Below, piece after piece: positions 63,959-64,000 of a stretch of DNA of 64,000 nt (position 1 is its first letter; every line of letters starts with the position of its first letter). The DNA lies in contig NZ_AWZR01000002.1 in the NCBI RefSeq assembly GCF_000472505.1, positions 426,485 to 490,484 of the forward strand, read 5' to 3'. The notes beneath the pieces are model-generated. The model was not told the DNA's origin, searched no databases, and saw nothing but the letters and a program-made list of their open reading frames with translations. Position numbers and translations under genes: made by a program. This DNA comes from Luteimonas sp. J29. GTDB lineage: Bacteria; Pseudomonadota; Gammaproteobacteria; Xanthomonadales; Xanthomonadaceae.

Positions 63959-64000
63959 CGCGCTTCACGTCCATCGCCCGCGGCGGCGGTGAAGCATCTC
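63955..64000 (+). CDS. Start of the next gene in the sulfate operon, truncated by the window edge
   Basis: ATG at 63955 overlaps the cysW stop and has GGAGG 7 nt upstream. Fifteen codons are visible, beginning MTRFTSIARGGGEAS. The place is where cysA, the ATPase, is expected. The visible residues do not show the usual CysA opening (I-x-V-x-x-L-x-K-x-F), so either the N-terminus is unusual or another gene lies here. Too short to decide. Confidence 0.5.
   Translation, partial: MTRFTSIARGGGEAS

Overview
The window is a very GC-rich stretch of bacterial chromosome. Gene content and order point to the Xanthomonadaceae (Lysobacter/Luteimonas/Xanthomonas relatives). The evidence is a thrABC operon behind a Thr/Ile leader peptide, 6S RNA between zapA and fau, an algR-like gene beside hemC, a block cysB-like/cysG/cysK/yezD/porin/sbp/cysT/cysW, several TonB-era outer-membrane and lipoprotein genes, and REP-like hairpins. 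Genus is an inference. I see no insertion sequence, prophage, CRISPR array, tRNA or rRNA, and coding style is uniform throughout, so this looks like core chromosome.

Layout. 1-6.6 kb: 3' part of priA, a NYN-LOTUS protein, talB, type II NADH dehydrogenase, a ZIP metal transporter, and rpoH with a sigma-E type promoter. 6.9-13.6 kb: a TonB-dependent receptor with its AraC regulator, then a membrane-bound winged-helix regulator divergent from a small secreted protein. 13.6-17.3 kb: a DUF4136 lipoprotein, thiC with a TPP riboswitch, and an outer-membrane barrel. 17.6-22.8 kb: thr leader/attenuator and thrABC. 22.8-23.1 kb: a repeat island. 23.1-30.1 kb: pepP, a ygfB-like gene, a GGDEF-EAL protein, a ZapB-like small protein, zapA, 6S RNA, fau, an EVE-domain protein and rpiA.

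30.1-41 kb: a patatin phospholipase coupled to a WYL regulator, an SLC13 carrier with RCK_C domains, a DUF481 barrel, hemC, an AlgR-type regulator, a carboxylesterase and glnE. 41-49.3 kb: an FAD oxidoreductase behind a divergent MurG-like glycosyltransferase, a GIY-YIG protein, an esterase and GH3 glycosidase pair (plant polysaccharide use), and a DUF2242 lipoprotein. 49.3-55.6 kb: an MFS carrier, polysaccharide deacetylase, Gfo/Idh oxidoreductase, serine hydrolase, GFA-type protein, PPOX-family stress protein and two small unknown genes. 55.6-64 kb: sulfur assimilation, running from the regulator through siroheme and cysteine synthesis to sulfate uptake.

The strongest regulatory signals are: a sigma-E promoter on rpoH; a thr attenuator whose terminator arm is duplicated inside the leader ORF; a TPP riboswitch; 6S RNA with a near-consensus promoter; tandem 11-bp repeats in the winged-helix regulator's divergent promoter; palindromes in front of the cysB-like gene and cysG; and a recurring arrangement of a -10 hexamer, exactly 6 nt, then ATG, which implies leaderless mRNAs for at least six genes here. 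The least explained gene is the MurG-like paralogue at 42843-43952, which departs from MurG at three normally invariant ligand positions.
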